NCBI RefSeq assembly: GCF_002135205.1
Contig: NZ_NEFZ01000011.1
Span: 43,808-107,807 of the forward strand
Length of the DNA stretch: 64,000 nt
Direction of reading: 5' to 3'
Origin: Acinetobacter sp. ANC 4204
GTDB lineage: Bacteria; Pseudomonadota; Gammaproteobacteria; Pseudomonadales; Moraxellaceae
Shown: piece by piece, positions 28,937-37,939 of the stretch
How the letters are laid out: every line of letters starts with the position of its first letter
Position numbering within the stretch: the first letter of the stretch is position 1
Notes under the pieces: model-generated
Databases searched by the model: none
Told to the model about the DNA's origin: nothing
The model's input: the letters and a program-made list of their open reading frames with translations, nothing else
Position numbers and translations under genes: made by a program

Positions 28937-31132
28937 ATGAATCAAAACTCTAGCACTAGCGAAGATACAATCGACTTAAAAGAGTTATTTTTTTCTCTGA
29001 TTGCTCAGTGGAAACTCATTGCTCTTTGTATTATTTTCAGTTTAATTTGTGCATTACTTTATTTAAGAGTCACTCAACCCATTTATGCTACAGATGCGAT
29101 GGTTCTCGTTGAAGACAGCAAAAGTGCTGCCTCAGCAGCACTATTAGGCGAGTTAAGCCAACTCTCAGGAGCGATGGGGCAAAAATCACCAGCCGATGCA
29201 GAAATTGAAGTTCTAAGATCTCGCATGGTTTTGGGACAAGTGATTCGAGATCTCAACCTTGATATTGAAATCAAGGCCCCAGAAGACTCCGCATTTAATC
29301 GTTTGATTTCAGAGAAAAAGTCAACAGTTGATTACACTCCAACTGAAGTGGTTTATCAAAATAAATCATCCGTAGTTCAAATTAAACAATTGAATGTCCC
29401 TGATTTCTATCTAGATGAACCCCTTCAACTAAAATTCAACGAATCAAACACATTTCAACTACTACATAAAGATGAAGTTGTTTTTGAAGGCAAAACCAAC
29501 GTCAAGAATCAAGTGCCTAGTCCGTATGGCTTGTGGCAAGTGTATATTGTAAAAAATAACAATCTAGCCCCAGAACTTAAAATCACAAAATACGCTCTAC
29601 CAACAGCAATGAAAAACCTAATGTTGAATTATGGTGTTGCTGAACGTGGAAAAATGACAGGTGTAGTCGGTTTAAGTTACCAAGGCACTGATAAAGCACA
29701 CATTACCAAAGTTCTGAATCATATTCTGAGTGTCTATCACAAACAAAATATTGAAAGAAAGTCCCTAGAATCAACGCAAACACTTGCTTTCTTAGATAAA
29801 CAATTACCTTTACTTAAGCAGCAACTCGAAGATTCTGAGATTAAGTTCAATAGATTCCGTGAAAAATACAACACCATTGATGTGACCCAAGAATCTGAAC
29901 TGTTGCTGAAACAAAATATTGAGCTTGAACGCTTAATGATTGAGCTCAAGCAAAAACAAGCTGAACTTTCTGCAAAATATACCAATGATCACCCTTTAAT
30001 GGCAGAAATTAATGCTCAGTTGAAAGAGTTGACTGGTAAAAAAGAACAGTTAAATCAAGCTTTGAAACAACTTCCAGAAACCCAGCGCTTATATTTACAG
30101 CTTTATCGCGATGTTAAAGTCAATGCAGAACAATACACTGCTCTGCTAAACAACTATCAACAGTTGAAAATTGCAAATGCAGGTGAGATTGGTAATGTAC
30201 GTATTGTCGATACAGCCGTTAAGCCTTTTGAAAAAGTTAAGCCAAAGACACTTATCGTTCTAATTTTATCGCTCTTTGTCGGTGGTTTCCTTGGTACGCT
30301 GTTAGCATTATTACGCAATATGATGCGCTCAGGCATTAAAGACTCCGCTCAAATTGAAAATGAGCTGGATCTACCTGTGTATGCAACAGTCCCTCGTTCA
30401 CCCGTGCAAGAAAGTCGCATCAATATTTTGAAGAAGAAAAAGAATATTCCTATTTTGGCTGTTAAAAACAGTGATGATATTGCGATTGAAAGCTTACGTA
30501 GTATGCGTACCGCCATTCATTTTGCTTTAAGTTCTGCAAAAAATAACCTGATTATGATTTCAGGCCCAGCACCAGAAGTCGGGAAATCTTTTATTTCGAC
30601 CAACTTAGCCACAATTTTGGCGCAAAGCGATAAACGTGTTTTGATTGTAGATGCTGACTTACGTCGTGGATATTTACATAAGTACTTTAACTACGACACT
30701 CAACCAGGTCTCACTGAATTACTCAATGGCCAACACAGCTTAGAGACAGTGATTCGAAATACTGAAGTACCTGGCTTAAGCGTCATCTCCAGAGGTAAAA
30801 GTCCAGCCAATCCATCTGAACTCTTAAGCTCGGCTCAGTTTAAGAACGTCTTGGCACAACTGTCTGAAAAGTTCGATCATGTGATCATCGACACACCACC
30901 AGTACTGGCTGTAACGGATGGGATTATTATTTCTCAATATACAGGCGTTAATTTAGTGATTGCGCGTTATGCGAAAACACAAATGAAAGAGCTTGAGTTA
31001 ACCATCAATCGCTTTGAACAAGCAGGTGTTAAAGTCAATGGCTTCATTCTGAATGACATTCAACGTACAGCTGGTTCAGGTTATGGCTACAATTATGCTT
31101 ATGCTTATAAAGCCAATAAAGAATCAGACTAA
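28937..31132 (+). CDS. wzc: Wzc tyrosine autokinase and chain-length regulator
   Basis: Inner-membrane co-polymerase that controls polymer length and gates export through Wza. It has an N-terminal Wzz domain with transmembrane segments near residues 30-50 and 435-455, a long periplasmic coiled-coil region (about 265-380), then a BY-kinase domain with Walker A (GPAPEVGKSF), Walker A' (VLIVDADLRRG) and Walker B (HVIIDTPP). The C-terminal tail carries a cluster of five tyrosines (GYGYNYAYAY), the usual autophosphorylation sites. 731 residues is the normal length. A strong terminator follows. Confidence 0.97.
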   Translation: MNQNSSTSEDTIDLKELFFSLIAQWKLIALCIIFSLICALLYLRVTQPIYATDAMVLVEDSKSAASAALLGELSQLSGAMGQKSPADAEIEVLRSRMVLGQVIRDLNLDIEIKAPEDSAFNRLISEKKSTVDYTPTEVVYQNKSSVVQIKQLNVPDFYLDEPLQLKFNESNTFQLLHKDEVVFEGKTNVKNQVPSPYGLWQVYIVKNNNLAPELKITKYALPTAMKNLMLNYGVAERGKMTGVVGLSYQGTDKAHITKVLNHILSVYHKQNIERKSLESTQTLAFLDKQLPLLKQQLEDSEIKFNRFREKYNTIDVTQESELLLKQNIELERLMIELKQKQAELSAKYTNDHPLMAEINAQLKELTGKKEQLNQALKQLPETQRLYLQLYRDVKVNAEQYTALLNNYQQLKIANAGEIGNVRIVDTAVKPFEKVKPKTLIVLILSLFVGGFLGTLLALLRNMMRSGIKDSAQIENELDLPVYATVPRSPVQESRINILKKKKNIPILAVKNSDDIAIESLRSMRTAIHFALSSAKNNLIMISGPAPEVGKSFISTNLATILAQSDKRVLIVDADLRRGYLHKYFNYDTQPGLTELLNGQHSLETVIRNTEVPGLSVISRGKSPANPSELLSSAQFKNVLAQLSEKFDHVIIDTPPVLAVTDGIIISQYTGVNLVIARYAKTQMKELELTINRFEQAGVKVNGFILNDIQRTAGSGYGYNYAYAYKANKESD

Positions 31133-31150
31133 AGACAGCTATTAGCCGAT

Positions 31151-31185
31151 AAAAAGCCAGAATGACAGTTCTGGCTTTTTATTTT
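31151..31185 (+). terminator. wza-wzb-wzc terminator
   Basis: AAAAAGCCAGAA and TTCTGGCTTTTT form a perfect 12-bp stem with a six-base loop, followed by ATTTT. It ends the export operon 18 bases after the wzc stop. Confidence 0.9.
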
Positions 31186-31344
31186 GTATGACAAACGTTT
31201 ATATATTCAAATCCTTATAGTTTTTTTAAGGACTTCGGCATATATTAATTTGGAAATGTACTCTAGGTACAAAACACGTGATTCATGAAGTCTGCTAAGA
31301 TGCTGAAAACTTTTTGAATGTAATAGAATTAGGAAAAATTTCAC

Positions 31345-32049
31345 ATGAGTAAAGCCTTACCGATTGCTGTAGCTGTTCTCCTAGGCGGTGCTGCACTTGT
31401 TCCCGTTTATTATGCATCTCAACACCCTGCTTCGGCTGAAGCGCAAGTTTCAAAAAATGCATCTGCCGTAGAAAAAATTAGCTATGCACTAGGCTATGAA
31501 GTTGCTCATCAAACCCCACCAGAACTCGACATTAACAGTTTTGTCACTGGTGTTCGCGCAGGTCATGCCCGTAGCCAACCCGCGTATACAGAAGAAGAAT
31601 TAAAACAAGCCTATGAACAGTTCCAACAAGAAATGCAACAAAAACAGGCTAATGTTGCTCAACAAGCACAGACCACTAGCGATAATTTCTTAACTGAAAA
31701 TGCAAAAAAACCTGGGGTGAAAACTACAGCTTCGGGCTTACAGTACAAAATCACGCAAGAAGGTACAGGTAAGCAACCCACTGCCAGCTCTGTCGTGACC
31801 GTACATTACAAAGGCCAACTGGTCGACGGTAAAGTCTTTGACAGCTCAATTGAGCGTGGCGAGCCAATTGAGTTCCCATTGAATCAAGTCATTCCAGGTT
31901 GGACTGAAGGTTTACAACTGATGAAAGAAGGTGGCAAAGCGACCCTCTATATCCCGTCCAACTTAGGTTATGGTCCACAAGGGGTACCCGGTATGATCCC
32001 AGCCAACAGTACACTTATTTTTGATGTAGAACTGATCAAAGTAAAATAA
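31345..32049 (+). CDS. fkpA: FKBP-type peptidyl-prolyl isomerase (FkpA/Mip-like)
   Basis: Envelope prolyl isomerase and chaperone, 234 residues. An N-terminal hydrophobic signal/anchor ([17 protein letters not shown]) is followed by an FKBP_N dimerisation region (about 40-120, rich in Gln) and the FKBP catalytic domain ([44 protein letters not shown]). It borders the K locus as fkpA does in Acinetobacter. The next gene is a paralogue. AGGA lies ten bases upstream of the ATG. Confidence 0.93.
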   Translation: MSKALPIAVAVLLGGAALVPVYYASQHPASAEAQVSKNASAVEKISYALGYEVAHQTPPELDINSFVTGVRAGHARSQPAYTEEELKQAYEQFQQEMQQKQANVAQQAQTTSDNFLTENAKKPGVKTTASGLQYKITQEGTGKQPTASSVVTVHYKGQLVDGKVFDSSIERGEPIEFPLNQVIPGWTEGLQLMKEGGKATLYIPSNLGYGPQGVPGMIPANSTLIFDVELIKVK

Positions 32050-32062
32050 CAATGCCAACTCA

Positions 32063-32089
32063 AGGAGAGCTTTTGCTCTCCTGTTTTTA
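32063..32089 (+). terminator. fkpA terminator
   Basis: AGGAGAGC-TTTT-GCTCTCCT is an 8-bp perfect stem followed by GTTTTTAT, placed between the two FKBP genes. It suggests that they are separate transcripts or partly attenuated. Confidence 0.85.
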
Positions 32090-32102
32090 TTGAGAACAAT
32101 TT

Positions 32103-32795
32103 ATGAAAATTCAAACAACATTACTCTGTGGCTTGTTCCTTTCAACCCCTCTTTTCGCGGCACCTATCACCAATAAAAGTAGTGCTCATCAACAGGTCGG
32201 TTATAGCTTTGGTTATTTGATGGGTCGCAGTAATGCAGAGTCTATTCAAGATTTAGATATAGATGCTTTTGTCCAAGGGTTACGAGAAGCATCTAAAGGC
32301 CAAACTGCCTCATTAAGTGATGAAGATATGGCGCGTGTACTCACCCAATATAAGCGTCAAGCCGAAGCGAAACAATTATTAGAAGTCAAACAATTGGCAG
32401 ACAAAAATGCCAAAATTGGCGCAGCATTTTTAGCTGAGAATGCAAAAAAACCTGAGGTGAAAACTACAGCTTCAGGCCTGCAATATATGGTTTTACAACA
32501 AGGTCAAGGCAAGTCACCCAAGGCCAACAGTCGAGTCAAAGTCCATTATGAAGGACGTTTGATTGATCAAACGGTTTTTGACAGTTCGATTGCACGCCAA
32601 CAGCCTGCAGAATTCCAAGTCAGCCAAGTCATTCAAGGTTGGACTGAAGGTTTGCAACTGATGAAAGAAGGAGCGAAATACCGTTTCTTTATTCCATCTA
32701 AACTGGGTTATGGTCAAATTGGTTCAGGTGATGTGATTGAACCGAACAGCACGCTGATTTTTGATGTGGAACTGATTGCAGTATTGCCAAACTAA
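32103..32795 (+). CDS. fklB: FKBP-type peptidyl-prolyl isomerase, second copy
   Basis: Periplasmic prolyl isomerase of 230 residues with a cleavable signal peptide (KIQTTLLCGLFLSTPLFA), an FKBP_N region and a C-terminal FKBP domain ([46 protein letters not shown]). It is a tandem paralogue of the preceding fkpA and shares nearly identical DNA tracts with it (31701-31738 with 32438-32475). The name fklB follows common annotation; substrate specificity is unknown. Confidence 0.88.
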   Translation: MKIQTTLLCGLFLSTPLFAAPITNKSSAHQQVGYSFGYLMGRSNAESIQDLDIDAFVQGLREASKGQTASLSDEDMARVLTQYKRQAEAKQLLEVKQLADKNAKIGAAFLAENAKKPEVKTTASGLQYMVLQQGQGKSPKANSRVKVHYEGRLIDQTVFDSSIARQQPAEFQVSQVIQGWTEGLQLMKEGAKYRFFIPSKLGYGQIGSGDVIEPNSTLIFDVELIAVLPN

Positions 32796-32828
32796 GGCAG
32801 TTAGGCAAAATAATTCTAGAGATAAAAT

Positions 32829-32860
32829 AAAAAGCCTGACATGTGATCAGGCTTTTTATT
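32829..32860. terminator. Terminator between fklB and murJ
   Basis: AAAAAGCCTGA and TCAGGCTTTTT form an 11-bp stem with a seven-base loop. With A and T runs on either side it can serve fklB and, more distantly, the convergent murJ. Confidence 0.85.
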
Positions 32861-32966
32861 GATTACGCTTTTTATGAATTACAATCTATTCTCAAATCAA
32901 GCCATGCTTTTTTAAGCTACGCGCTTCACTGGTCTTGCAGCATAAAATCAAGTAGTGCTTTTTGTT

Positions 32967-34514
32967 TTATGCTTCATGCTTTAAATGGCGTGGTCTAAAA
33001 CCCGTCATGAATAAACCAATGGCATAAGCCACTGCACCGACCACACACAGCCCAACCACTTCAGCAACGCGAATCCACTGTGACATTTCGCCATTATACC
33101 AAGTCAGTCCGTACCACAATGCCGCAATCATCACGGCGTTAGAAATACCAAACTGAATAAACAGTTTTTTCCAGTGAGCACCAAAACGGAAAATATCACG
33201 CTTATGTAGGTAGAAATACAACATTCCTGCATTTACAAGTGCAGACCCAGAAGACGCTAAAGCCAGTGCCATATGCTCTGCATGCCAGTCAATCAATTTA
33301 AAGAAACCAATAAACACTACGTTTAAAATCGCATTCGCAGCAACGGCCATTAGCCCCACACGGACAGGAGTCTTGGTGTCTTGTTGTGCATAAAACCCAG
33401 GTGCAAAGACTTTAATCAACATGAATGAAATCACCCCGGCGCTCATACACTGCAACGCTAAAGCCGTCATTTGAGTATCTTCAAGGGTAAATTGTCCGCG
33501 TTGGAATAGGGCCTGAATAATAGGGGTCGATAACATAAACAGTGCAATACTGGCAGGCACGCCAACCAAAACAATCACCTTCGCAGCCCAATCCATCATG
33601 CCACGAAACTTCGACATATCTTGCTCTGCATGACGGGTCGACAATGCCGGTAAAATTACCGTACCAATCGCCACCCCAATCAACCCCAAAGGCAATTCAG
33701 TCATACGCTCTGCACTATATAACCAAGACACAGAACCATCTTGCATAAACGAAGCCCAAATGGTGTTTAGAAGTAAGTTAATTTGCGTAACAGAAACACC
33801 AAATAGTGCAGGCAACATCAATTTCATGATGCGATCTACACCCTCATGTTTAAAATCGACTTTCGGCGGAATCAGTAATTTTTTATGCCAAAGTTCAGGA
33901 ATTTGGATCGCTAATTGCAATACACCCGCAGCAATCACTGCCCAACCGAGTGCCATAATCGGCTCCGCCATATACGGCGTCAACCACCATGCTCCTGCAA
34001 TCATCGCAACATTCAGCAATACTGGTGAAAATGCGGGTGAAGCAAAGGAACCATAACTATTTAGAATACTGCTGGCAAAGGCTGTCAGCGACATAAACAA
34101 TAAATAAGGAATAGTGAGGCGGAACATCGAAACTGCAAGATCAAACTTCTCAGGGTCAGCATGGAAGCCCGGTGCATAAATATACAATACGGCAGGCGCC
34201 GCGACCATAGCCAAGAAAGTTAGAGCTGTCATGATCGTCATCAAACAACCAAAGACACGGCTAATCAGGATTTGAACTTCCGCATGGGTACGCCCAGTTT
34301 TATATTCGGTCAGTACTGGAATAAACGCCTGAGAGAATGCCCCCTCAGCAAACAGCCGACGAAAGAAGTTCGGTATACGAAAGGCCACCACAAAAGTATC
34401 GAAATCTTTACCCGCACCAAAGACATTCAGCAAAACAATGTCTCGTACCAAACCCAAGACCCGAGAAAGCATGGTCATTGCACTTACAATTACGGTTGAC
34501 CGCCACAGCGCCAT
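32967..34514 (-). CDS. murJ: Lipid II flippase MurJ (MviN)
   Basis: Essential inner-membrane flippase carrying the peptidoglycan precursor lipid II to the periplasm. The 515-residue protein has the MurJ N terminus SMLSRVLGLVRDIVLLNVFGAG-like region (about 11-35), the RIPNFFRRLFAEGAFSQAF motif with conserved arginines, and about fourteen hydrophobic segments. I start it at the ATG at 34514 because AGGTGG lies five bases upstream; the GTG at 34523 is part of that ribosome site. It converges with fklB. Confidence 0.95.
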   Translation of the reverse strand: MALWRSTVIVSAMTMLSRVLGLVRDIVLLNVFGAGKDFDTFVVAFRIPNFFRRLFAEGAFSQAFIPVLTEYKTGRTHAEVQILISRVFGCLMTIMTALTFLAMVAAPAVLYIYAPGFHADPEKFDLAVSMFRLTIPYLLFMSLTAFASSILNSYGSFASPAFSPVLLNVAMIAGAWWLTPYMAEPIMALGWAVIAAGVLQLAIQIPELWHKKLLIPPKVDFKHEGVDRIMKLMLPALFGVSVTQINLLLNTIWASFMQDGSVSWLYSAERMTELPLGLIGVAIGTVILPALSTRHAEQDMSKFRGMMDWAAKVIVLVGVPASIALFMLSTPIIQALFQRGQFTLEDTQMTALALQCMSAGVISFMLIKVFAPGFYAQQDTKTPVRVGLMAVAANAILNVVFIGFFKLIDWHAEHMALALASSGSALVNAGMLYFYLHKRDIFRFGAHWKKLFIQFGISNAVMIAALWYGLTWYNGEMSQWIRVAEVVGLCVVGAVAYAIGLFMTGFRPRHLKHEA

Positions 34515-34600
34515 CGTATCCACCTAGTTTTTCATTTGCCGCTATTGTAATGAAACTTCAGCGAATATTTGATTGTTTAATGTTGTTGTCTGCACTCAAT

Positions 34601-35173
34601 TTATTGACTTTTTAACTGCTGCAAACGGCTTCTATATTTGTACCAATCGAAAAATGGGCCAGGATCCGTTTTTCGACCTGGCGCAATATCGGAATGCCCC
34701 GCCAAATGCTGTTGAATTTGAGGATAGGTTTGCTGTAAGCAGGCAGTCACATGTACCAATGCTTCATATTGGGCATCTTCAAAAGGCATGTCATCACTGC
34801 CCTCAAGCTCAATGCCAATCGAATAATCATTGCACTCTTTTTTGCCCAAATAACTCGAACGCCCTGCATGCCATGCACGGTCATGAAAGTTAACAAATTG
34901 TAAGACTTCCCCGCCTCTTAAAATCAGTAAATGTGCTGAGACTTGCATGCCTTGAATAGTTTGAAAATATGGATGTACTGACCAATCCAATTGATTTTGA
35001 AAAAATTGTTCAATATAGCCACCACCAAACTGTGAGGGGGGCAAACTGATATTATGAATGACAATCAGTTGAATATCAGCATCTGCAGGACGTGCGTTAA
35101 AATTAGGCGATGGGATTTGTCTCGCTCCCTGCAATTGACCAGCTTGCACTTGAAACGATGGAATGCCTTGCAT
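34601..35173 (-). CDS. ampD: 1,6-anhydro-N-acetylmuramyl-L-alanine amidase AmpD
   Basis: Cytosolic zinc amidase that cleaves anhydromuropeptides during cell-wall recycling and so keeps AmpR-type beta-lactamase induction off. The 190-residue N-acetylmuramoyl-L-alanine amidase domain has LIVIHNISLPP with the first zinc His, WHAGRSSYLG, NDYSIGIELEG and GHSDIAPGRKTDPGP with the second His and the zinc Asp. The ATG at 35173 has AAGGA eight bases upstream. An ATG at 35194 and an open frame to 35251 exist, but a GCCCTTCGGGC hairpin lies there in the leader. Divergent from nadC. Confidence 0.93.
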   Translation of the reverse strand: MQGIPSFQVQAGQLQGARQIPSPNFNARPADADIQLIVIHNISLPPSQFGGGYIEQFFQNQLDWSVHPYFQTIQGMQVSAHLLILRGGEVLQFVNFHDRAWHAGRSSYLGKKECNDYSIGIELEGSDDMPFEDAQYEALVHVTACLQQTYPQIQQHLAGHSDIAPGRKTDPGPFFDWYKYRSRLQQLKSQ

Positions 35174-35357
35174 ATTTTTATTCCTTAAACCCATTGCGCC
35201 CTTCGGGCAATATTTTTGCTTTGTTGTCCATGCTAAATCTTTCCCTATCATTTCACAAATCTATGGTGTTTCGTTTTAGAAATTTTTACGCCTTTTCAGG
35301 AAAAATGCTAATATATTGCGCAATTTTCATGGCTTCTATAAAGATACGGACAATCGG

Positions 35358-36203
35358 ATGAGCATATCGCAGCAACTGCTTGAACAATCTATTCAACTGA
35401 ATATTCAACAGGCATTACAAGAAGACATCGGTGATGGCGACATTACGGCACTTTTGACGCCTGAAGATGAGCAAGCAACTGCGACCATTATTAGCCGTGA
35501 AGACATGATTCTTGCAGGTCAACCTTGGGTCAATGCATTAATTGCAGCTTTTGATTCGAGTGTACAAATCACGTGGCTAAAAAACGATGGCGATCTGGTT
35601 CGTGCCAATGAAACCCTTTTTAAACTGGCGGGTTCAGCACGCAGCTTACTTACGGTTGAACGCCCTGCGCTCAACTTTGTACAAACCCTGTCTGCAGTAG
35701 CAACTAAAACGGCTGAATATGTCAAACAGTTAGACGGCTTAAATACAAAGTTGCTAGATACCCGTAAAACACTACCGGGTCTGCGCATTGCACAAAAATA
35801 TGCAGTCGCGATCGGCGGGGGGCAAAACCATCGTTTAGGCTTATTCGATGCTTTTTTAATAAAAGAAAATCACATCATGGCAGCTGGTGGCATTGCTCAG
35901 GCGATTGCCAAAGCGCATCAAATTGCCCCGGGCAAACCTGTCGAAGTCGAAGTCGAAACATGGGCTGAATTAGACCAAGCATTAGAAGCCCAAGCGGATA
36001 TCGTGATGTTAGACAACTTTAGCCAGCAACAAATGATTGATGCTGTCAAGCATGTCGCAGGACGTTGTAAATTGGAAGCGTCAGGCAACATCACCATTGA
36101 CAACTTACGTGAAGTGGCAACCACAGGCGTGGATTATATTTCGATGGGTGTGTTGACCAAAGATGTCAAAGCCGTCGATCTTTCCATGCGTTTTAATGCT
36201 TAA
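35358..36203 (+). CDS. nadC: Nicotinate-nucleotide pyrophosphorylase (carboxylating)
   Basis: Makes nicotinate mononucleotide from quinolinate and PRPP in NAD synthesis. The 281-residue protein has DIGDGDITA, ERPALNFVQTLSAVAT, DTRKTLPGLR, AIGGGQNHRLGLFDAFLIKENH, VEVEVETWAEL, LEASGNI and ISMGVLTKDV, the full run of QPRTase motifs. The ATG at 35358 has ACGGA upstream; earlier TTG codons in frame are not needed. Confidence 0.97.
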   Translation: MSISQQLLEQSIQLNIQQALQEDIGDGDITALLTPEDEQATATIISREDMILAGQPWVNALIAAFDSSVQITWLKNDGDLVRANETLFKLAGSARSLLTVERPALNFVQTLSAVATKTAEYVKQLDGLNTKLLDTRKTLPGLRIAQKYAVAIGGGQNHRLGLFDAFLIKENHIMAAGGIAQAIAKAHQIAPGKPVEVEVETWAELDQALEAQADIVMLDNFSQQQMIDAVKHVAGRCKLEASGNITIDNLREVATTGVDYISMGVLTKDVKAVDLSMRFNA

Positions 36204-36235
36204 TTTGAAAAGATTGCATTCAGTCAACACGCCAT

Positions 36236-36265
36236 AAAAAAACGCACTAGATAGTGCGTTTTTTT
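36236..36265. terminator. Bidirectional terminator between nadC and rph
   Basis: AAAAAAACGCACTA and TAGTGCGTTTTTTT form a perfect 14-bp stem around a two-base GA centre, with poly-T on both strands. It serves the convergent nadC and rph genes. Confidence 0.92.
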
Positions 36266-36275
36266 GCGTGAAAAC

Positions 36276-36992
36276 TTACCAGCCCAGTGCTTGCTGTTGT
36301 TTTTTCACCAATTCTTGAATGCCCTTTTCGGCCATTTCTAACATGGCATTGCACTGTACACGGGTAAATGGTTTATCTTCCGCTGTACCTTGAATCTCAA
36401 TAAACTCACCTGCTTGGGTCATCACCACGTTTAAATCTGTTTGGCAGTTTGAGTCTTCTTCATAACATAAGTCTAAAAGCACTTCGTCTTGGAAAATACC
36501 GACTGAAATGGCAGCAACCAAACCTTTGAGTGGATCCTGCTTAATTTTCTTTTTCTCAAGCAGCGTATTCATCGCATCAATAAGGGCCACCGCAGCACCA
36601 GTGATTGCAGCAGTCCGCGTACCACCATCTGCTTGAATCACATCACAGTCAATGGTAATCGTATTTTCACCGAGTTTCTTTAAATCCACCATGGCACGTA
36701 AACTACGACCAATCAAACGTTGAATTTCTTGAGTACGACCACTTTGCTTACCACGTGCCGCCTCACGGTCACTACGGGTATGGGTTGAACGTGGCAACAT
36801 GCCATATTCTGCTGTTACCCAACCTTGACCTTTACCTTTTAAAAAACGCGGAACTGAGTTATCAATGCTCGCCGTACAAAGAACTTTGGTATGACCAAAC
36901 TCAACCAATACCGAACCTTCTGCATAACGTGTATAGTTACGCGTAATAGTAACATCACGTAATTGATCTAATGCTCGTTGGTCGATACGCAT
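36276..36992 (-). CDS. rph: Ribonuclease PH
   Basis: Phosphorolytic 3'-to-5' exoribonuclease trimming tRNA 3' ends. The 238-residue protein has [59 protein letters not shown] and [19 protein letters not shown], the conserved RNase PH blocks, and full length. The C-terminal end is intact, unlike the frameshifted rph of some E. coli strains. Confidence 0.97.
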   Translation of the reverse strand: MRIDQRALDQLRDVTITRNYTRYAEGSVLVEFGHTKVLCTASIDNSVPRFLKGKGQGWVTAEYGMLPRSTHTRSDREAARGKQSGRTQEIQRLIGRSLRAMVDLKKLGENTITIDCDVIQADGGTRTAAITGAAVALIDAMNTLLEKKKIKQDPLKGLVAAISVGIFQDEVLLDLCYEEDSNCQTDLNVVMTQAGEFIEIQGTAEDKPFTRVQCNAMLEMAEKGIQELVKKQQQALGW

Positions 36993-37152
36993 AATACGTC
37001 CTTCATCTGACTAAGTTGATTGGCGCATAGTATAGCAGAAGCAAAGCCAAAGCATTTGCTCCACAAGCTCGCTTTTGTAATTGATCGCCAACCTCACTTT
37101 AGATCTTGATTCTTTGTTAAACTAAAAGACAAATGAGCTTGAGGCCACATCT

Positions 37153-37830
37153 ATGTCGATTCGTGAAGAGCGCAAACAACAAAGTCGCCAAGCATTGCTC
37201 AATGCAGCCTTACAGCTCAGCACCTCTGGTCGTTCCTTTAGTCAGATCAGTCTCCGTGAAGTTACCCGTCAAGTCGGTTTAGTGCCAACCGCCTTTTATC
37301 GACACTTTAGTGATTTGGATGAACTAGGGCTTGAACTGGTCGACCAAGCTGCCTTACATATCAAAAATGTGCTGACCCAATTAGGTCAAAGCTATGTTTA
37401 CCGCCCACATGCAACCATTGAGCACAGCCTCGATTTATTCTTTGATGCCGTTGAGCAACACCCCGAACAATGGATCTTTCTCATCGGCGAGCGTTGGGGA
37501 GGCTCAACATTGGTTCGTAAAGCCATCGAACGAGAGATCACGTTTTTAATCGACGACTTTGCCTATGCTCTCACCCGTATTGAAAGTATGCAGCATATCC
37601 GCGATTCAAAAGACCTTAACGTTTTAGCCAATATTCTAATGAATGCCTCTTTTAACTGGGCCATGCGTTGGATTGGTTTTAGCCGAGATCTACCATCAGT
37701 ACAATTACAACAGCAACAACATGACTTTAAAATGCAAACAGTGGTACAGATTCAACTCATGTTTCGTGGTATTTCCAATTGGCATCGACCAACAATACAA
37801 ACAGAACAAGCCAACCCGACACTGCATTAA
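37153..37830 (+). CDS. TetR-family regulator resembling FabR
   Basis: A 225-residue TetR repressor. The N-terminal helix-turn-helix (REERKQQSRQALLNAALQ, then ISLREVTRQVGLVPTAFYRHF and DLDELGLELVDQ) is strikingly like FabR/DesT, which repress unsaturated fatty-acid synthesis genes in response to acyl-CoA pools. The C-terminal ligand domain (GERWGGSTLVRKAIEREI) also follows FabR. No desaturase or fab gene is beside it here, so the target lies elsewhere. It faces away from rph. Confidence 0.82.
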   Translation: MSIREERKQQSRQALLNAALQLSTSGRSFSQISLREVTRQVGLVPTAFYRHFSDLDELGLELVDQAALHIKNVLTQLGQSYVYRPHATIEHSLDLFFDAVEQHPEQWIFLIGERWGGSTLVRKAIEREITFLIDDFAYALTRIESMQHIRDSKDLNVLANILMNASFNWAMRWIGFSRDLPSVQLQQQQHDFKMQTVVQIQLMFRGISNWHRPTIQTEQANPTLH

Positions 37831-37939
37831 ACTCCAGCTAGAATGATGTTTTAATACATTACAAATTTTTTAACACTGTTTGCTCAAACTTAGACGCTTT
37901 TTCACTATCATAGAGCCAGTTTTTTCATCTGTACCTCTT

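Noticed and set aside
35190..35225. GCCCTTCGGGC hairpin followed by a T run on the + strand between ampD and nadC
   Set aside because: No gene reads rightward into it; more likely part of the ampD leader. Mentioned under ampD only.
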